DNA of 64,000 nt from Austwickia sp. (GCA_016711265.1 JADJTI010000006.1:248001-312000); one strand, 5' to 3'. Counted from the stretch's first letter, positions 16,021 to 25,327 are shown. The notes: generated from the letters alone by a model not told the origin. Numbers and translations: made by a program.

Positions 16021-17652
16021 TCAGAGCCGGAAGGCTCCGACCACGCCCTGCAGCTCGCGGGCTCGGCCCATCAGGTCACCGGCTGCCACGGAGGTGTCCC
16101 GGGCCGCGGTCTCGGTGTCCTGAGCGGTGCGCGCCACCTCCCCGACCTGGTCGGCAATGGTCTTGGTCGCGACCGTGGTGTCGTTGACGTTGCGGCTCAT
16201 CTCGTTCGTCGTGGCGGTCTGCTCCTCCACGGCGCTGGCGATGGTGGCCTGGGTGTCGTTGATCTGGGCGATGATCGCGGCGATCTCGCTGATCGCGGTC
16301 ACCGCGGCCTCGGTGTCGAGCTGAATCGCCTCCACCCGCTGCGCAATGTCCTCGGTGGCCTTGGCGGTCTCCTGGGCGAGGTCTTTGACCTCGTTGGCGA
16401 CGACCGCGAAACCCTTGCCGGCCTCGCCGGCTCGGGCGGCCTCGATGGTCGCGTTCAGGGCGAGCAGGTTGGTCTGTTCGGCGATCGAGGTGATGGCCTT
16501 GACGACGTCCCCGATCTCGGCGCTGGAGGCCCCGAGCTTGGCGACCGTCGCGTTGGTCTGATCGGCCACGCCGACGGCCTGCTGGGCGACCTCGGCTGCG
16601 CGCGCCGCGCTGTCGGCGATCTGCCGGATCGAGGCCGACATCTCTTCCGCGCCGGCGGCGACGGTGTCCACGTTGCCGGACATCTGGTCGGCGGCCTGGG
16701 ACATGTCACCCAAGGTGGCGGCCGATCGGGTGGCCCCCTCCCCGAGGGTCGTGGACATCGTCGACAACTGGTCCGCCGCCGTCGCAACCGCCGCGGAGGC
16801 GTCCGAGACATGCGTCATGGTCTGCCGCATCGACTGGCGGGTTTCCTCGGCCGCAGCCGCCATGATGCCCAGTTCGTCGGTGGATTGCGCGTGCGCCGGC
16901 ACCGTCAGGTCGCCGCGGCCCATGGCCACCAGCGCGTCCTGCACGGAGGCGACGCCGCGCTGCAACCGGCGGTACAGCCACACGCCGTACCCGGACATGG
17001 CGATGACCGCCAGCGCCAGGCCCCCGAGCATGGCCAGCCTGGTCTGATTCACCGTGGCCGCCTGGCTCTCCTCGGCCGCTGCCAGCGCCTTACCGGAAGC
17101 GACGGCGAACGCATCCAGGTGCTTCCACACCTCGTCGAAGGCCTTGGCGCTGTCCCCGCTGAGGATGGCCGAGCCGGCGGCCACACTGTCCGGGGTGCCC
17201 TTGGCGAACGCCGCGAACGCCTTCTCGTTCACCGCGGCGAACGCGCCCACAGCGGCGCCGGCGGCCTGCATCTCGGACTTCTCGGCCTCGGACATCACTG
17301 CCGGGTCGAGCTTGCCGAACGTGGCCGCCGCCTCCTTCATCGCCGTGCCGTACTGGGCGATCCCGGGCGCGGTCGGCGCGACGGCCGCCTTCGGCCCGAG
17401 CGCGAGCACGTCGCGCTCCAGGCCGTTCAGACCTGCCTTGACGACGCCACCGACCCCCTTGATCCAGGTGATGTGGCTGACGTTCACGCCGACCGCCTTC
17501 ACCCGGGCACTTTCGTCACTGACCCTGCCCAGGCCTCGCAGGCCGAGCGCGATCACCGCGATGAGGGCGATGATGCCGACGATGACCAGGGCGGCGATCT
17601 TGCCGCGCAGACCCCACACCAGGCGTTTGGCTGTGCCGGTGGCTGTGTTCAT
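16021..17652 (-). CDS. Methyl-accepting chemotaxis protein
   Basis: A 543-residue transmembrane chemoreceptor: TM1 at about 20-42 ('IAALVIVGIIALIAVIALGL'), a four-helix-bundle type periplasmic-side domain to about 200, TM2 ('LAMLGGLALAVIAMSGYGVW'), a HAMP segment, and a long signalling coiled coil. The hairpin tip 'EQTNLLALNATIEAARAGE' followed by 'GKGFAVVANEVKDLAQE' is the CheA/CheW contact site. No che or flagellar genes are nearby, so it is an orphan receptor; its presence suggests motility genes elsewhere. The ligand is unknown. Confidence 0.93.
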   Translation of the reverse strand: MNTATGTAKRLVWGLRGKIAALVIVGIIALIAVIALGLRGLGRVSDESARVKAVGVNVSHITWIKGVGGVVKAGLNGLERDVLALGPKAAVAPTAPGIAQYGTAMKEAAATFGKLDPAVMSEAEKSEMQAAGAAVGAFAAVNEKAFAAFAKGTPDSVAAGSAILSGDSAKAFDEVWKHLDAFAVASGKALAAAEESQAATVNQTRLAMLGGLALAVIAMSGYGVWLYRRLQRGVASVQDALVAMGRGDLTVPAHAQSTDELGIMAAAAEETRQSMRQTMTHVSDASAAVATAADQLSTMSTTLGEGATRSAATLGDMSQAADQMSGNVDTVAAGAEEMSASIRQIADSAARAAEVAQQAVGVADQTNATVAKLGASSAEIGDVVKAITSIAEQTNLLALNATIEAARAGEAGKGFAVVANEVKDLAQETAKATEDIAQRVEAIQLDTEAAVTAISEIAAIIAQINDTQATIASAVEEQTATTNEMSRNVNDTTVATKTIADQVGEVARTAQDTETAARDTSVAAGDLMGRARELQGVVGAFRL

Positions 17653-17797
17653 GGCTTTCTCCCGTTGCTGGGCGTTCCGGCACGGTTACCCGTGCGTTCA
17701 CTGCGCCGATCGACGGAAGTGGTTGTGAAGTAAGCGCTCTGGCGCCCCTGTGGACAACGTCGCCGGTCGTGGGGGTTCAGTGCAGTCCCGCTGTCTC

Positions 17798-18865
17798 TCA
17801 TCGTGGACCGCGGATCGTGGGGAGCTGCCGGGAGGCCTTGCTGATCTGGGTCCAGCGGGCGCGTTCGGCGGCGCGCGCGAGCGGGTCGTCGCGGCGGCGC
17901 AGGTGGGCCAGCTCCTTCTGCAGGCGCCGCCAGTTCTGCAGGCGACGCACTTCCAGCGTGCCGTCCGCGACCGCTGCGGTGACCGCGCAGCCCGGTTCAC
18001 GGTCGTGGGCGCAGTCCCGGAACCGGCAGTCGGCGGCGAGATCGACAATGTCCTCGAAGGTGGCCTCCACGGCCTCGGTCGAGGCCAGGACGTCGAGCAG
18101 CCGCAGCCCGGGCAGGTCGAGCATCACGCCACCGCTGGCGAGGGGGTACAGCCGCCGGGTGGTCGTGGTGTGTCGGCCTTCACCATCCCGCCGTACCGGA
18201 GCCACCGCCTCCGCGCGCCCCTCGAGGGCGTTGACCAGCGAGGTCTTGCCGACCCCCGACTGGCCGACCATGGTGGCGGTGATCCCGGGGCCCAGCCGGC
18301 TGTGCAGCTCCGCCAGCCCGCGGCCGTCGACGGCGGAGGTGGCGATGACCTCCACCCCTGGTACGACGGCGCTCACCTCCCGGACCGCCGCCGCCACCGC
18401 CGCCTCGTCGGCGCACCCGTCTGCTTTGGTGAGCACCACCAGGGGCGTCGCCCCGGAGTCCCACACCATGACCGCAAGTCGTTCGGCGGCCTTGAGGTTC
18501 GGTCCCCGGTCGATCGGCAGGACACTGAGGGCGAGGTCGATGTTGGCGGCCAGGACCTGTCGCTGCAGGCCGTTGGGATCCGGTCGCTCCAGGACCGCGC
18601 TGCGTGGGCCGAGCGCGACGAGCTCGCCGTCGCGGACCGCCACCCAGTCTCCTGGAACAGGGGTGAACGCTGCGTCGTGGCGGCGCGCGAAGCGGTCGGT
18701 GCGCAGCTCGCCCTGGTCACCCGGGCACCACGACACCTCCGCGACCGGGCCGTGCACGACGATCACCCGTCCCGGCGCACTCGCCGGGGGCAGCCAACGC
18801 ACGTCCGCCCCGTTCGGGAGACCCACCGCGCTCAGCGCCGCGCGCCACCGATCCACCTGCGTCAT
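17798..18865 (-). CDS. rsgA: Ribosome small subunit-dependent GTPase A
   Basis: A 355-residue circularly permuted GTPase that helps mature the 30S subunit. The motif order is the permuted one: G4 'VLTKAD' first, then G1 'MVGQSGVGKTSLVNAL', G2 'RHTTTTRRLYPLASGG', G3 'DLPGLR'. The C-terminal zinc finger 'CRFRDCAHDREPGCAV' is present. The N-terminal OB-like domain includes 'VAVRDGE'. The start at 18865 is chosen because GAAGGGTG precedes it; an open frame continues upstream without homology. Confidence 0.93.
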   Translation of the reverse strand: MTQVDRWRAALSAVGLPNGADVRWLPPASAPGRVIVVHGPVAEVSWCPGDQGELRTDRFARRHDAAFTPVPGDWVAVRDGELVALGPRSAVLERPDPNGLQRQVLAANIDLALSVLPIDRGPNLKAAERLAVMVWDSGATPLVVLTKADGCADEAAVAAAVREVSAVVPGVEVIATSAVDGRGLAELHSRLGPGITATMVGQSGVGKTSLVNALEGRAEAVAPVRRDGEGRHTTTTRRLYPLASGGVMLDLPGLRLLDVLASTEAVEATFEDIVDLAADCRFRDCAHDREPGCAVTAAVADGTLEVRRLQNWRRLQKELAHLRRRDDPLARAAERARWTQISKASRQLPTIRGPR

Positions 18866-18902
18866 CACCCTTCGATCGTGAGCGCCTGGGGCGCCGCACG
18901 AC

Positions 18903-19006
18903 AACCGGTTTTCCGCCGCACGGCGTCCGGCTGGCCGGCGGCTGCCCGGCGAGTCTCGCCGGGCAGCCGCCGTGACCCTCGACGTGACCCTCGCGGGAAA
19001 ACGGTT
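18903..19006. repeat. Nested inverted repeats with a 17-bp perfect hairpin between divergent genes
   Basis: The inner arms (18936-18952 and 18956-18972) are perfectly complementary with a three-base loop GTC. Outside them AACCGGTTTTCC (18903-18914) faces GGAAAACGGTT (18996-19006), with one base missing. The structure lies between the start of rsgA (18865, -) and the MFS gene (19132, +), where a terminator is not expected. CGTGACCCTCG also occurs twice at 18971-18994. Confidence 0.8.
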
Positions 19007-19131
19007 CGGCTCCGGTGCCGCCGGTGTGTTTCGCTGGACTCTGCCCACCCGGCCTGAGCGCTGCCGCGCCAGGTCTGGGGAACCTCGCGCTGTGTCGAAC
19101 GGACGCAGCCGCAGCGAAAGGATGTCCTTCC

Positions 19132-20406
19132 GTGCGCGTCCTCCCGACCGCACTCCCGACCGCGCTCACGCCCTTGCGGCACCGGCAGTTCCGGGTGTTG
19201 GTGTCCTCATTGCTGCTGTCGCTGACCGGGGCCGGACTGCTCATCGTCGCGATGGTGTGGCAGGTGGTAGCCCTAGGCGGTGGCCCCGGGGAGTTGTCTC
19301 TCGTGGTCAGCGCCGGAGCGGTGGGCCTGCTGTGCACGGCTCTGGTGGGCGGTGTCCTGGCCGATCGGGTGCCGCAGCGCCGCATCCTGTTCGCGGCCGA
19401 GCTGACCAAGACGATCGCGATTGGGATCGTCGCGGCGCTGGCCTGGACCGGTCACCTGCAGGTGTGGCATCTGGCGGTGGCCGCGCTGGCCGGTGGGGTG
19501 GTCGACGGGCTGTACTACCCGGCGTACTCGGCGCTGGTTCCGGCGTTACTGCCGCCGGAGGCGCTGTTGCCGGCCAATGGTCTGGAGGGCTTTGCGCGCA
19601 CCCTGATGTTGAACGCGGGCGGGCCTGCCGTGGCCGGAGCCGTTATCGCGGCGACCTCGCCGGCGGCGGCGCTCACGCTCACGGCGTGTTGCACCGGGGC
19701 GGCGGCGGCCGTGCTGGTGGGGTTGCCGACGACGCCGGTACGGCGGGATCTGGCTGGGGCGCCCACGCACCCGGTGCGGGCGCTGCTGTACGACCTGCGC
19801 GAAGGGTTCGGGTACCTGCGCGCGACACCCTGGCTGCATGCCACCTTGGCGTACGCCTCGCTGCTGGTGTTGCTGATTATGGGGCCGTTCGAGGTGTTGG
19901 TGCCGTTCGCCATCAAGGATCGCGCCGGCGGCGGGCCCGCGGAGCACGCGATGGTCTTGGCGGCCTTCGGCATCGGTGGTGCGCTGGGTTCGCTGGTGGT
20001 GTCCTCGCTACCGCTGCCGAGGAGGTACCTGAGCGCGATGAACCTGATGTGGGGACTGGGCTGCCTGCCGATCATCGTGCTGGGCCTGACCCGCAGCCTC
20101 CCGCTGATGGTGGCTGCGGCGCTGGTCACCGGCTTCACCTTCAACGGGGCCACGGTGATCTGGGGGACGCTGCTGCAGCGCCGGGTGCCCAGCGAACTGC
20201 TGGGGAGGGTGTCGAGCCTGGACTTCTTCATCTCGCTGGCGTTCATGCCGCTGTCGATGGCGTTGGCTGGTCCGGTGAGTACGGCGATCGGCCTGAACAC
20301 CACGTTTGTGCTGGCCGGGAGCCTGCCGCTGGTGGTTGCCGTGGTGGCGATCCTGGCGGCGCGGATGCCCGCCGACGAGCTGGCTCACCCCCTGCGGCGG
20401 GAATGA
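19132..20406 (+). CDS. MFS transporter (DHA3-like exporter)
   Basis: A 424-residue, 12-helix-type major facilitator. It opens with 'LTPLRHRQFRVLVSSLLLSL', typical for EntS-like DHA3 exporters. The loop 2-3 motif A appears as 'GGVLADRVPQRRILFAAELT', and 'DLREGFGYLRATPWL' is the usual central-loop segment of this subfamily. The substrate is unknown; relatives export siderophores or macrolide-like drugs. GTG 19132 is preferred because GAAAGGA lies nine bases before it. It is divergent from rsgA. Confidence 0.88.
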   Translation: MRVLPTALPTALTPLRHRQFRVLVSSLLLSLTGAGLLIVAMVWQVVALGGGPGELSLVVSAGAVGLLCTALVGGVLADRVPQRRILFAAELTKTIAIGIVAALAWTGHLQVWHLAVAALAGGVVDGLYYPAYSALVPALLPPEALLPANGLEGFARTLMLNAGGPAVAGAVIAATSPAAALTLTACCTGAAAAVLVGLPTTPVRRDLAGAPTHPVRALLYDLREGFGYLRATPWLHATLAYASLLVLLIMGPFEVLVPFAIKDRAGGGPAEHAMVLAAFGIGGALGSLVVSSLPLPRRYLSAMNLMWGLGCLPIIVLGLTRSLPLMVAAALVTGFTFNGATVIWGTLLQRRVPSELLGRVSSLDFFISLAFMPLSMALAGPVSTAIGLNTTFVLAGSLPLVVAVVAILAARMPADELAHPLRRE

Positions 20407-20737
20407 CAGCGCTGCGGCGGAATGACAGCGCGGGGTGGACGACCCGTCCCCTGGGTCATCCACCCCGTCTCGCTGCCCCGCGACGACCGCCGGGATCCCC
20501 ACCCCGGACGGCCTTCGCGGGCCCCCGATGACGCACCCGAGCCAGGGCGTCCGGTGAGGGGCCGCCGCCGACGCCCGCGTCCCCACACGGGCGCCGGTCG
20601 CCCTTGAGTCAGGGGTGCCTAACCCCAAGCGTGTCACCCGTGGCGCCACAGGGCTGGTAGGCAGTCAACACAGATGCCGGTGGTGCAGGCACCACCGGTC
20701 AGGGTGAAGCGAGGGCACGGCCGGTGGGTGTAACGGT
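20407..20737. other. Gene-free interval between convergent MFS and histidine kinase genes
   Basis: No coding frame with family support is seen. The only clear structure is the hairpin at 20677-20698. Two near-identical short stretches GCTGCGGCGG(G)AATGACAGCG occur right after the MFS stop (20392-20430). Confidence 0.6.
20677..20698 (-). terminator. Hairpin downstream of the histidine kinase operon
   Basis: CCGGTGGTG (20677-20685) and CACCACCGG (20690-20698) form a perfect 9-bp stem with loop CAGG, about 40 bases past the kinase stop on the minus strand. The T-run after it is weak. Confidence 0.5.
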
Positions 20738-21967
20738 TCACCCCGTCGACAGCGGGATTCGGCCGGTCACCCGGGTGCCGTGATCGGCGCGGCTGTGGAT
20801 CGTCAGCTCACCACCGGCCGCGCGGACCCGGTCGGCCATACCGGTCAGGCCTCGGCCGGTGCCCGATCGTGTCGGCGGGATCCCGTGGCCGTCGTCGCTG
20901 ACGGTGAAGACGACGGCGTGCCCATCGCTGGTCATGGCGACCCGCACCTCGATGCGGTCCGCGGCGGCGTGCTTGTCGGCGTTGTGCAGGGCCTCCAGGC
21001 AGCAGAAATAGACGGCCGCCTCCACCTCTCGGGCCAACCGGTCCACGCCGACGACCTGGACCTCGCAGGGGGTGGCGGTACGACGACCGGCCGCCGGGAG
21101 CGCGGCATGCAGCCCACGTTCGGTGAGCAACGCCGGGTAGATGCCGTGCGCCAGGTCGCGCAGCTCACGGATCGCGTCCTGGAGCTGGGAGCGCACGTCG
21201 GCCAGCGCGGCGGCGGCGGCCCCCGGATCGCGTTCGCACATGCGGGCCACCCGGCCCAGCTCCACCGACACGGTCACCAGCTGCTGTTGGGCGCCGTCGT
21301 GCAGGTCCCGCTCGATGGCGCTGCGCGCCTCGTCGGCCGCGACCGCCAATCGGCTCCGGGAAGAGGCCAGCTCCTGGGTCTGCACGGTCAGCCGGCGCAT
21401 CTGTTGGGCCATCCCGGCGGTGATCACGGTGGCCACGATCGGGACGAACAGCATGAGTAGCACCGCCGCCAGCCAGGGGTCCATCGTGAGCGCATCGACA
21501 CCGGAACGCCGGAGTTCGGCGACGGCGCACACCGCTCCGGTGCCGAGGATGGTCAGCACGATCGACACCTGCAGCGCCGGCCGCGGGAGGTGTTCCAACT
21601 GGGCGACCACGGGGGCGACCAGCCCCAACAGTCCGATGCCGACGGCGAAGGGGGTGGTGTACGTCACCCCGATGGCCGCCACCCAGGTGCCCAGGGTGAG
21701 GGCGCCGGTGCCCACCGCCGAACGCCCGCGGCGGGCGGCCCACCAGCCGAAGGCCACGATGAACCACGCGGTGCCGAGGATCGCCACGTCGAAGAAGATC
21801 ACCGTGCGGCCGATGAAGGGTTGGGCGATCGCCAGGCCGAGGGCCGACGTACCGATGCCGGCGAGGTTGAACTGCAGGTACCGGCGCAACCGGGTGTTGG
21901 CGGAGGGGTCGGGCAGGACCGGACCGACCCGACGTACCCGGCTTCGCGCGGCTGGCTCAGCGGTCAC
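20738..21967 (-). CDS. Sensor histidine kinase (NarL-type partner, HisKA_3)
   Basis: A 409-residue membrane kinase. Residues about 25-190 hold around six hydrophobic helices without a large extracellular loop, suggesting membrane or intracellular sensing. The H-box is 'AIERDLHDGAQQQLVTVSVE' (HisKA_3), the N-box 'EALHNADKHAAADRIEV' and the G-box 'DDGHGIPPTRSGTGRGLTGM'. The GTG start at 21967 overlaps the stop of the receiver gene upstream (GTGA). Its likely partners are the two response regulators encoded just before it. The signal is unknown. Confidence 0.9.
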   Translation of the reverse strand: MTAEPAARSRVRRVGPVLPDPSANTRLRRYLQFNLAGIGTSALGLAIAQPFIGRTVIFFDVAILGTAWFIVAFGWWAARRGRSAVGTGALTLGTWVAAIGVTYTTPFAVGIGLLGLVAPVVAQLEHLPRPALQVSIVLTILGTGAVCAVAELRRSGVDALTMDPWLAAVLLMLFVPIVATVITAGMAQQMRRLTVQTQELASSRSRLAVAADEARSAIERDLHDGAQQQLVTVSVELGRVARMCERDPGAAAAALADVRSQLQDAIRELRDLAHGIYPALLTERGLHAALPAAGRRTATPCEVQVVGVDRLAREVEAAVYFCCLEALHNADKHAAADRIEVRVAMTSDGHAVVFTVSDDGHGIPPTRSGTGRGLTGMADRVRAAGGELTIHSRADHGTRVTGRIPLSTG

Positions 21968-22356
21968 CGGACCGGCCCGCGGGGCAGGCCCTTGACGGCC
22001 GCGACCAGCGTGTCCGGGGCGAGTTCCTCCTTGGCCAGGAATCCCATGCCCACATCGAAGCACCCCTGGGGTACGTCGTCCCGGCTGAACGCCGAGGTCA
22101 GCAGGATCGCCACCTTCGGTCCGCGCTGGCGGAGCAGGGCGGCAACGGCCAGCGGGTCCTCACCGGGCATCCGGACGTCGAGGATCACCAGGTCAGGGCG
22201 CAGGGTCTGGACGAGGATGGGCAGTTCACAGGCCCGTGAGGTCTGCCCGCAGACCTCGAAACCGGGAGTTTCGGCGACCACTGCGACGGCGGCAGCGCGA
22301 TAGGAGTCCTGGTCGTCGGCGACCAGGACCCGGACCGTTCCCCGAAGCGAATCCAT
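21964..22356 (-). CDS. Stand-alone receiver-domain protein
   Basis: A 130-residue single receiver. The acidic pair is in 'VLVADDQDSYRAAA', the phospho-acceptor aspartate is in 'PDLVILDVRMPGEDP', and the conserved Ser/Thr and Lys are in 'ILLTSAFSRDD' and 'GFLAKEELAP'. There is no output domain; the protein ends right after the receiver. It is translationally coupled to the histidine kinase. It may be a phosphate sink or regulate by protein contact. Confidence 0.85.
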   Translation of the reverse strand: MDSLRGTVRVLVADDQDSYRAAAVAVVAETPGFEVCGQTSRACELPILVQTLRPDLVILDVRMPGEDPLAVAALLRQRGPKVAILLTSAFSRDDVPQGCFDVGMGFLAKEELAPDTLVAAVKGLPRGPVR

Positions 22357-22371
22357 CGTCCCTCGAGCGTG

Positions 22372-23070
22372 TCAGCCGGATGCAGGGCTGCCCAGGGTGT
22401 CTGCACCACCGTCGGCGAGGTACATCAACACCGCTGCCACCCGTCGATCAGTCCCATCGGCGCTGGTCAGGTCGAGCTTGGCGAAAATGGAGTTGATGTG
22501 CTTCTCCACGGCCCGGCCGGTGACGCACAGCGTATCGGCGATCGCGGTGTTGGAAGCTCCGGAGGCGATCAGCGCCAACACCTCGCGTTCGCGGGCCGAA
22601 AGCCGGGAAATCGGGGATTCCGCGGAACGCAGCCGGGCCGCCATCAACACGTCGACGACGTCGGCGTCGATGACCGACCCGCCTGCAGCCACCACGGTCA
22701 GCGCGCCCACGACCTGCTCGACGTCGGCCACCCGTTCCTTGAGCAGGTACCCTCGTCCGCCGCTGCCTCCCGCGACCAGGGCTAGCGCGTGCTCAGCATC
22801 GATGTACTGGGACAACAGCACGACACCGAGCCCCGGGTGGGACGCGCGGAGCGCTTCGGCGGCTTGAATGCCCTCATCGACGTTGGTGGGGGGCATCCGG
22901 ATGTCGGAGAGGACGACGTCGATGTGCTCGCGGTTCAGGGCGTCGTACAGACCGGGCAGGTCCGCGCATTCGATGACCTCATCGACCCGCTCGTGCTCGA
23001 TGAGCAGGCGCGCCAGCCCCTTGCGCAGGAGGGCGCTGTCCTCTGCGAGCAGCACCCGAAGCCCGTTCAT
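22372..23070 (-). CDS. NarL/FixJ-family response regulator (LuxR-type HTH)
   Basis: A 232-residue response regulator. The receiver has 'VLLAEDSALLRKGLARLL', phospho-Asp in 'VVLSDIRMPP' and 'GYLLKERV'. The output HTH is 'LSAREREVLALIASGASNTA' with 'VTGRAVEKHINSIFAKLDL'. First gene of the three-gene two-component operon; the receiver-only gene follows after 15 bases. Targets are unknown. Confidence 0.93.
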   Translation of the reverse strand: MNGLRVLLAEDSALLRKGLARLLIEHERVDEVIECADLPGLYDALNREHIDVVLSDIRMPPTNVDEGIQAAEALRASHPGLGVVLLSQYIDAEHALALVAGGSGGRGYLLKERVADVEQVVGALTVVAAGGSVIDADVVDVLMAARLRSAESPISRLSAREREVLALIASGASNTAIADTLCVTGRAVEKHINSIFAKLDLTSADGTDRRVAAVLMYLADGGADTLGSPASG

Positions 23071-23112
23071 AACCGAATGGTATGGGTACCCGGTTGCTGG
23101 GAGCGGTTGCGG

Positions 23113-23919
23113 TCAGGGGGAGGTCGGGTACGCCGCCCGCGCGGCGTCGGCGACCTGCCGCATGCCGGACCGTTCGGCGATGAAACCGCCGGCGACGCCG
23201 ACGACGGGCAGGTTCCGGGCGGCCCGAGCCAGGCGGCCGCCGCGGGGGCGGGAGTCGATCTCGTGGCGCAGGCCGAGCATCTGGCGGGCGGCCCGCCACA
23301 CCAGGGCGCCGGTTCCGCCGAGGCGGGCCAGCACACCGTGAGAGTGCTCATCGTCGCTCGGGTCGTTCGGGTCGGTGGTCGGGTCGTCGGCAGGGTCGCC
23401 GGCCAAGAGTTCGCTGACTTGCGCTGCGCTCAACTCGCGCCCGAGGACGACCTGGGCGGCGACCGCCGTACGGGCGTTGAGGTCTCCGACTCCCAGCTCG
23501 CGGCCGACCGCGTTGACCAGCAGCACCTGGGCGGCGGCGCCGATGACGTCGCCCGCGCCCGAGACCGTCCCGAGGCGTCCGGTGAGTGCGGGCAGCGCCG
23601 CGACGGCAGCACCCGCCGTACCGAACCGGTCCACCCACCAGGCGATCCGGGTGTCGGCGTCCGCCTCGTCCCAGTCCTCGTGGCGGGGATGCACCGTGCC
23701 GGTGATGGCTCGGGCGCCCGCGCCGGCCACCGCGGCCAGCCCGCCCGCGACGCGGGAGAGCGGCCCCTGCGACTCATCGGCCGTGTCGGCGGGCTTGTCC
23801 GCGACGACCTCGTGCTCGCCGGGTTCGTCGGCGACCACGAGGGCATCACGGGCCCGGTCGAACTGGCGGCCGATCGCGGCCAGGCTGCGAGCCAGGTGGC
23901 TGTCACTGATGCTGGTCAT
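23113..23919 (-). CDS. Conserved-type hypothetical protein, possibly EcsC-like
   Basis: A 268-residue protein I do not firmly recognise. It is Ala/Gly-rich with a central hydrophobic stretch ('GTAGAAVAALPALTGRLGTV', 'GAGDVIGAAAQVLLVNAVG'), a very acidic segment around 175-195 rich in Asp and Pro, and a C-terminal 'NLPVVGVAGGFIAERSGM' that recalls EcsC-family proteins. There is no signal peptide or cysteine pair. It lies upstream of the response regulator operon on the same strand with a 42-base gap, so co-transcription is possible. Confidence 0.6.
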   Translation of the reverse strand: MTSISDSHLARSLAAIGRQFDRARDALVVADEPGEHEVVADKPADTADESQGPLSRVAGGLAAVAGAGARAITGTVHPRHEDWDEADADTRIAWWVDRFGTAGAAVAALPALTGRLGTVSGAGDVIGAAAQVLLVNAVGRELGVGDLNARTAVAAQVVLGRELSAAQVSELLAGDPADDPTTDPNDPSDDEHSHGVLARLGGTGALVWRAARQMLGLRHEIDSRPRGGRLARAARNLPVVGVAGGFIAERSGMRQVADAARAAYPTSP

Positions 23920-23971
23920 GCACGCAGTGTGCCCGAGGTGCAGCTCAGGCCGGTACGGCGGGTGTGCGGGT

Positions 23972-24817
23972 CTACTTCTCCGGGAAAGCGACGACCTCGG
24001 AGTCGGAGGGCGCGCTGAACGGCGACACGGAATCCAGCTCCGAGAAGCGGATCATGCCGGGCTCCTTGGGGGTGCCGCGCCATTCGATGAGGTTGGCCTG
24101 GCCATCGGCGGTGACGATCATTTCGGCCTCGCCGGGGCCTTCGGTGATGACGTATGCCTTGGTTCCTGAGACCTCGGTTTCGCCCACCGGAGTGGTCTTC
24201 GCGGACATGCTCATGGCACTCGGTCCCTCATAGACCTGCTTCATGAGCCCTTCGATCTTGATGTCGGACATGCCGCCGGTCTTGCTGGCGGGGACCAGGA
24301 CGTATTTGCCGGTGAAGAGGGCTCCCATGCCCGGGGCCTGCGACTCCCAGAACTTGGTGTCCGCCTTCATGTACATCTTGTCGGCTACCGTCAAGAGCTC
24401 GATCGTGCCAAAGTCGGGATGGGTCAGCACCAGCTTCTGGTTGCTGCCATCGGTTTGACCAGCGATGTCGAGCCGCATTTCGCCGGTGCCCATCTTGACG
24501 TCGCCGACGATGTGCGCACTCGTCAACGCCAACGCGCGTTCCTTGGACTTGGTGAAGACCTCACCCATCGAGGGTCGGCCGGAATTGTTGTCCGAGCCGA
24601 AGCTGGAGCTTGAGCTGGGGCTCCACTCCGAGCTCGGGCTCCAGCTGGAACTCGGGCTTTCGGTCGCGCTGCTGGACGGAGACGACGTACTGGACTGCGA
24701 GGACGACGTGGGCGCTGCCGGCGCGGGGTTGGACCCGCCGCTCCCGCAGCCGGTCAGTGTGACGCCCAAGGCGACCGGCACCAGCACCACGACGGCACGA
24801 CGAATGGACACGCGCAT
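23972..24817 (-). CDS. Lipoprotein, LppX/LprAFG-like
   Basis: A 281-residue lipoprotein with signal peptide and lipobox 'LTGC' (Cys24), then a long Ser/Pro-rich tether to about residue 85. The folded part ('IVGDVKMGTGEMRLDIAGQT', 'ELLTVADKMYMKADTKFW', 'GKYVLVPASK') has the repeated beta-strand pattern of LppX/LprAFG lipid-binding lipoproteins. This places it at the cell surface, perhaps carrying a lipid; that role is inferred from the fold only. The start at 24817 fits the signal peptide. The open frame extends upstream without a signal. Confidence 0.75.
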   Translation of the reverse strand: MRVSIRRAVVVLVPVALGVTLTGCGSGGSNPAPAAPTSSSQSSTSSPSSSATESPSSSWSPSSEWSPSSSSSFGSDNNSGRPSMGEVFTKSKERALALTSAHIVGDVKMGTGEMRLDIAGQTDGSNQKLVLTHPDFGTIELLTVADKMYMKADTKFWESQAPGMGALFTGKYVLVPASKTGGMSDIKIEGLMKQVYEGPSAMSMSAKTTPVGETEVSGTKAYVITEGPGEAEMIVTADGQANLIEWRGTPKEPGMIRFSELDSVSPFSAPSDSEVVAFPEK

Positions 24818-25048
24818 GTAAAACCCCCCGAAGATCATTGGTACAAGTAGTGTGACAGCCCTATCGGCCGTTGCGACGCCGCTTTCTGATTGTTGCCTCA
24901 CGGATGTCATACTCCAGGCTGTCACTCGCTGTCCCCGCCGGGGCTTCCAGGGGGCCGTGCCAACCGTTCCGTGTGCAAGTCTGCATCCGGCTGAACACGC
25001 TCCTGCGGCAGTGGGTCCTCTGAGCTGGGTCAGCACCCCGAGCCATGA

Positions 25049-25071
25049 AAGGATCGACAGGATCGATCCTT
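25049..25071. repeat. 9-bp inverted repeat before the HNH remnant
   Basis: AAGGATCGA (25049-25057) and TCGATCCTT (25063-25071) are perfect complements with a five-base spacer. No T-tract follows. The interval 24818-25117 otherwise holds no recognisable gene. Confidence 0.75.
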
Positions 25072-25117
25072 GGACCCGATCTCGGCTAAGAGCGGGCTGG
25101 TCTGCGACCCTGGTCCC

Positions 25118-25327
25118 ATGTGGACCGCCGAAAGAGAAGCCAACCTCAGGGCTCAGGCCTTCTCCTGGCTGGCGGTTCGCACCCACGACGGCCTTTCGGC
25201 GCTAAAGACCGAGGAGATTCGCGGGTTCACCTTCGAAGGCAAGAGCTTTGCCCTCATGGACCGGCAACGCGGGATTCGCAAGCCAGCGGAGCTCGACATC
25301 ACGGCGGGGGAGAATGGCGATTGCTGA
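25118..25327 (+). pseudogene. Truncated HNH-type restriction endonuclease, N-terminal stub
   Basis: The 69 residues resemble the N-terminus of the actinobacterial putative HNH restriction endonuclease family: 'AFSWLAVRTHDGLSALKTEE' followed by 'FTFEGKSFALMDRQRGIRKP'. The homology stops after 'IRKPAELD', where the frame reaches TGA. The catalytic HNH part is absent from the downstream DNA in all frames I read. It is therefore a leftover, at the left border of the accessory region. Confidence 0.65.
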
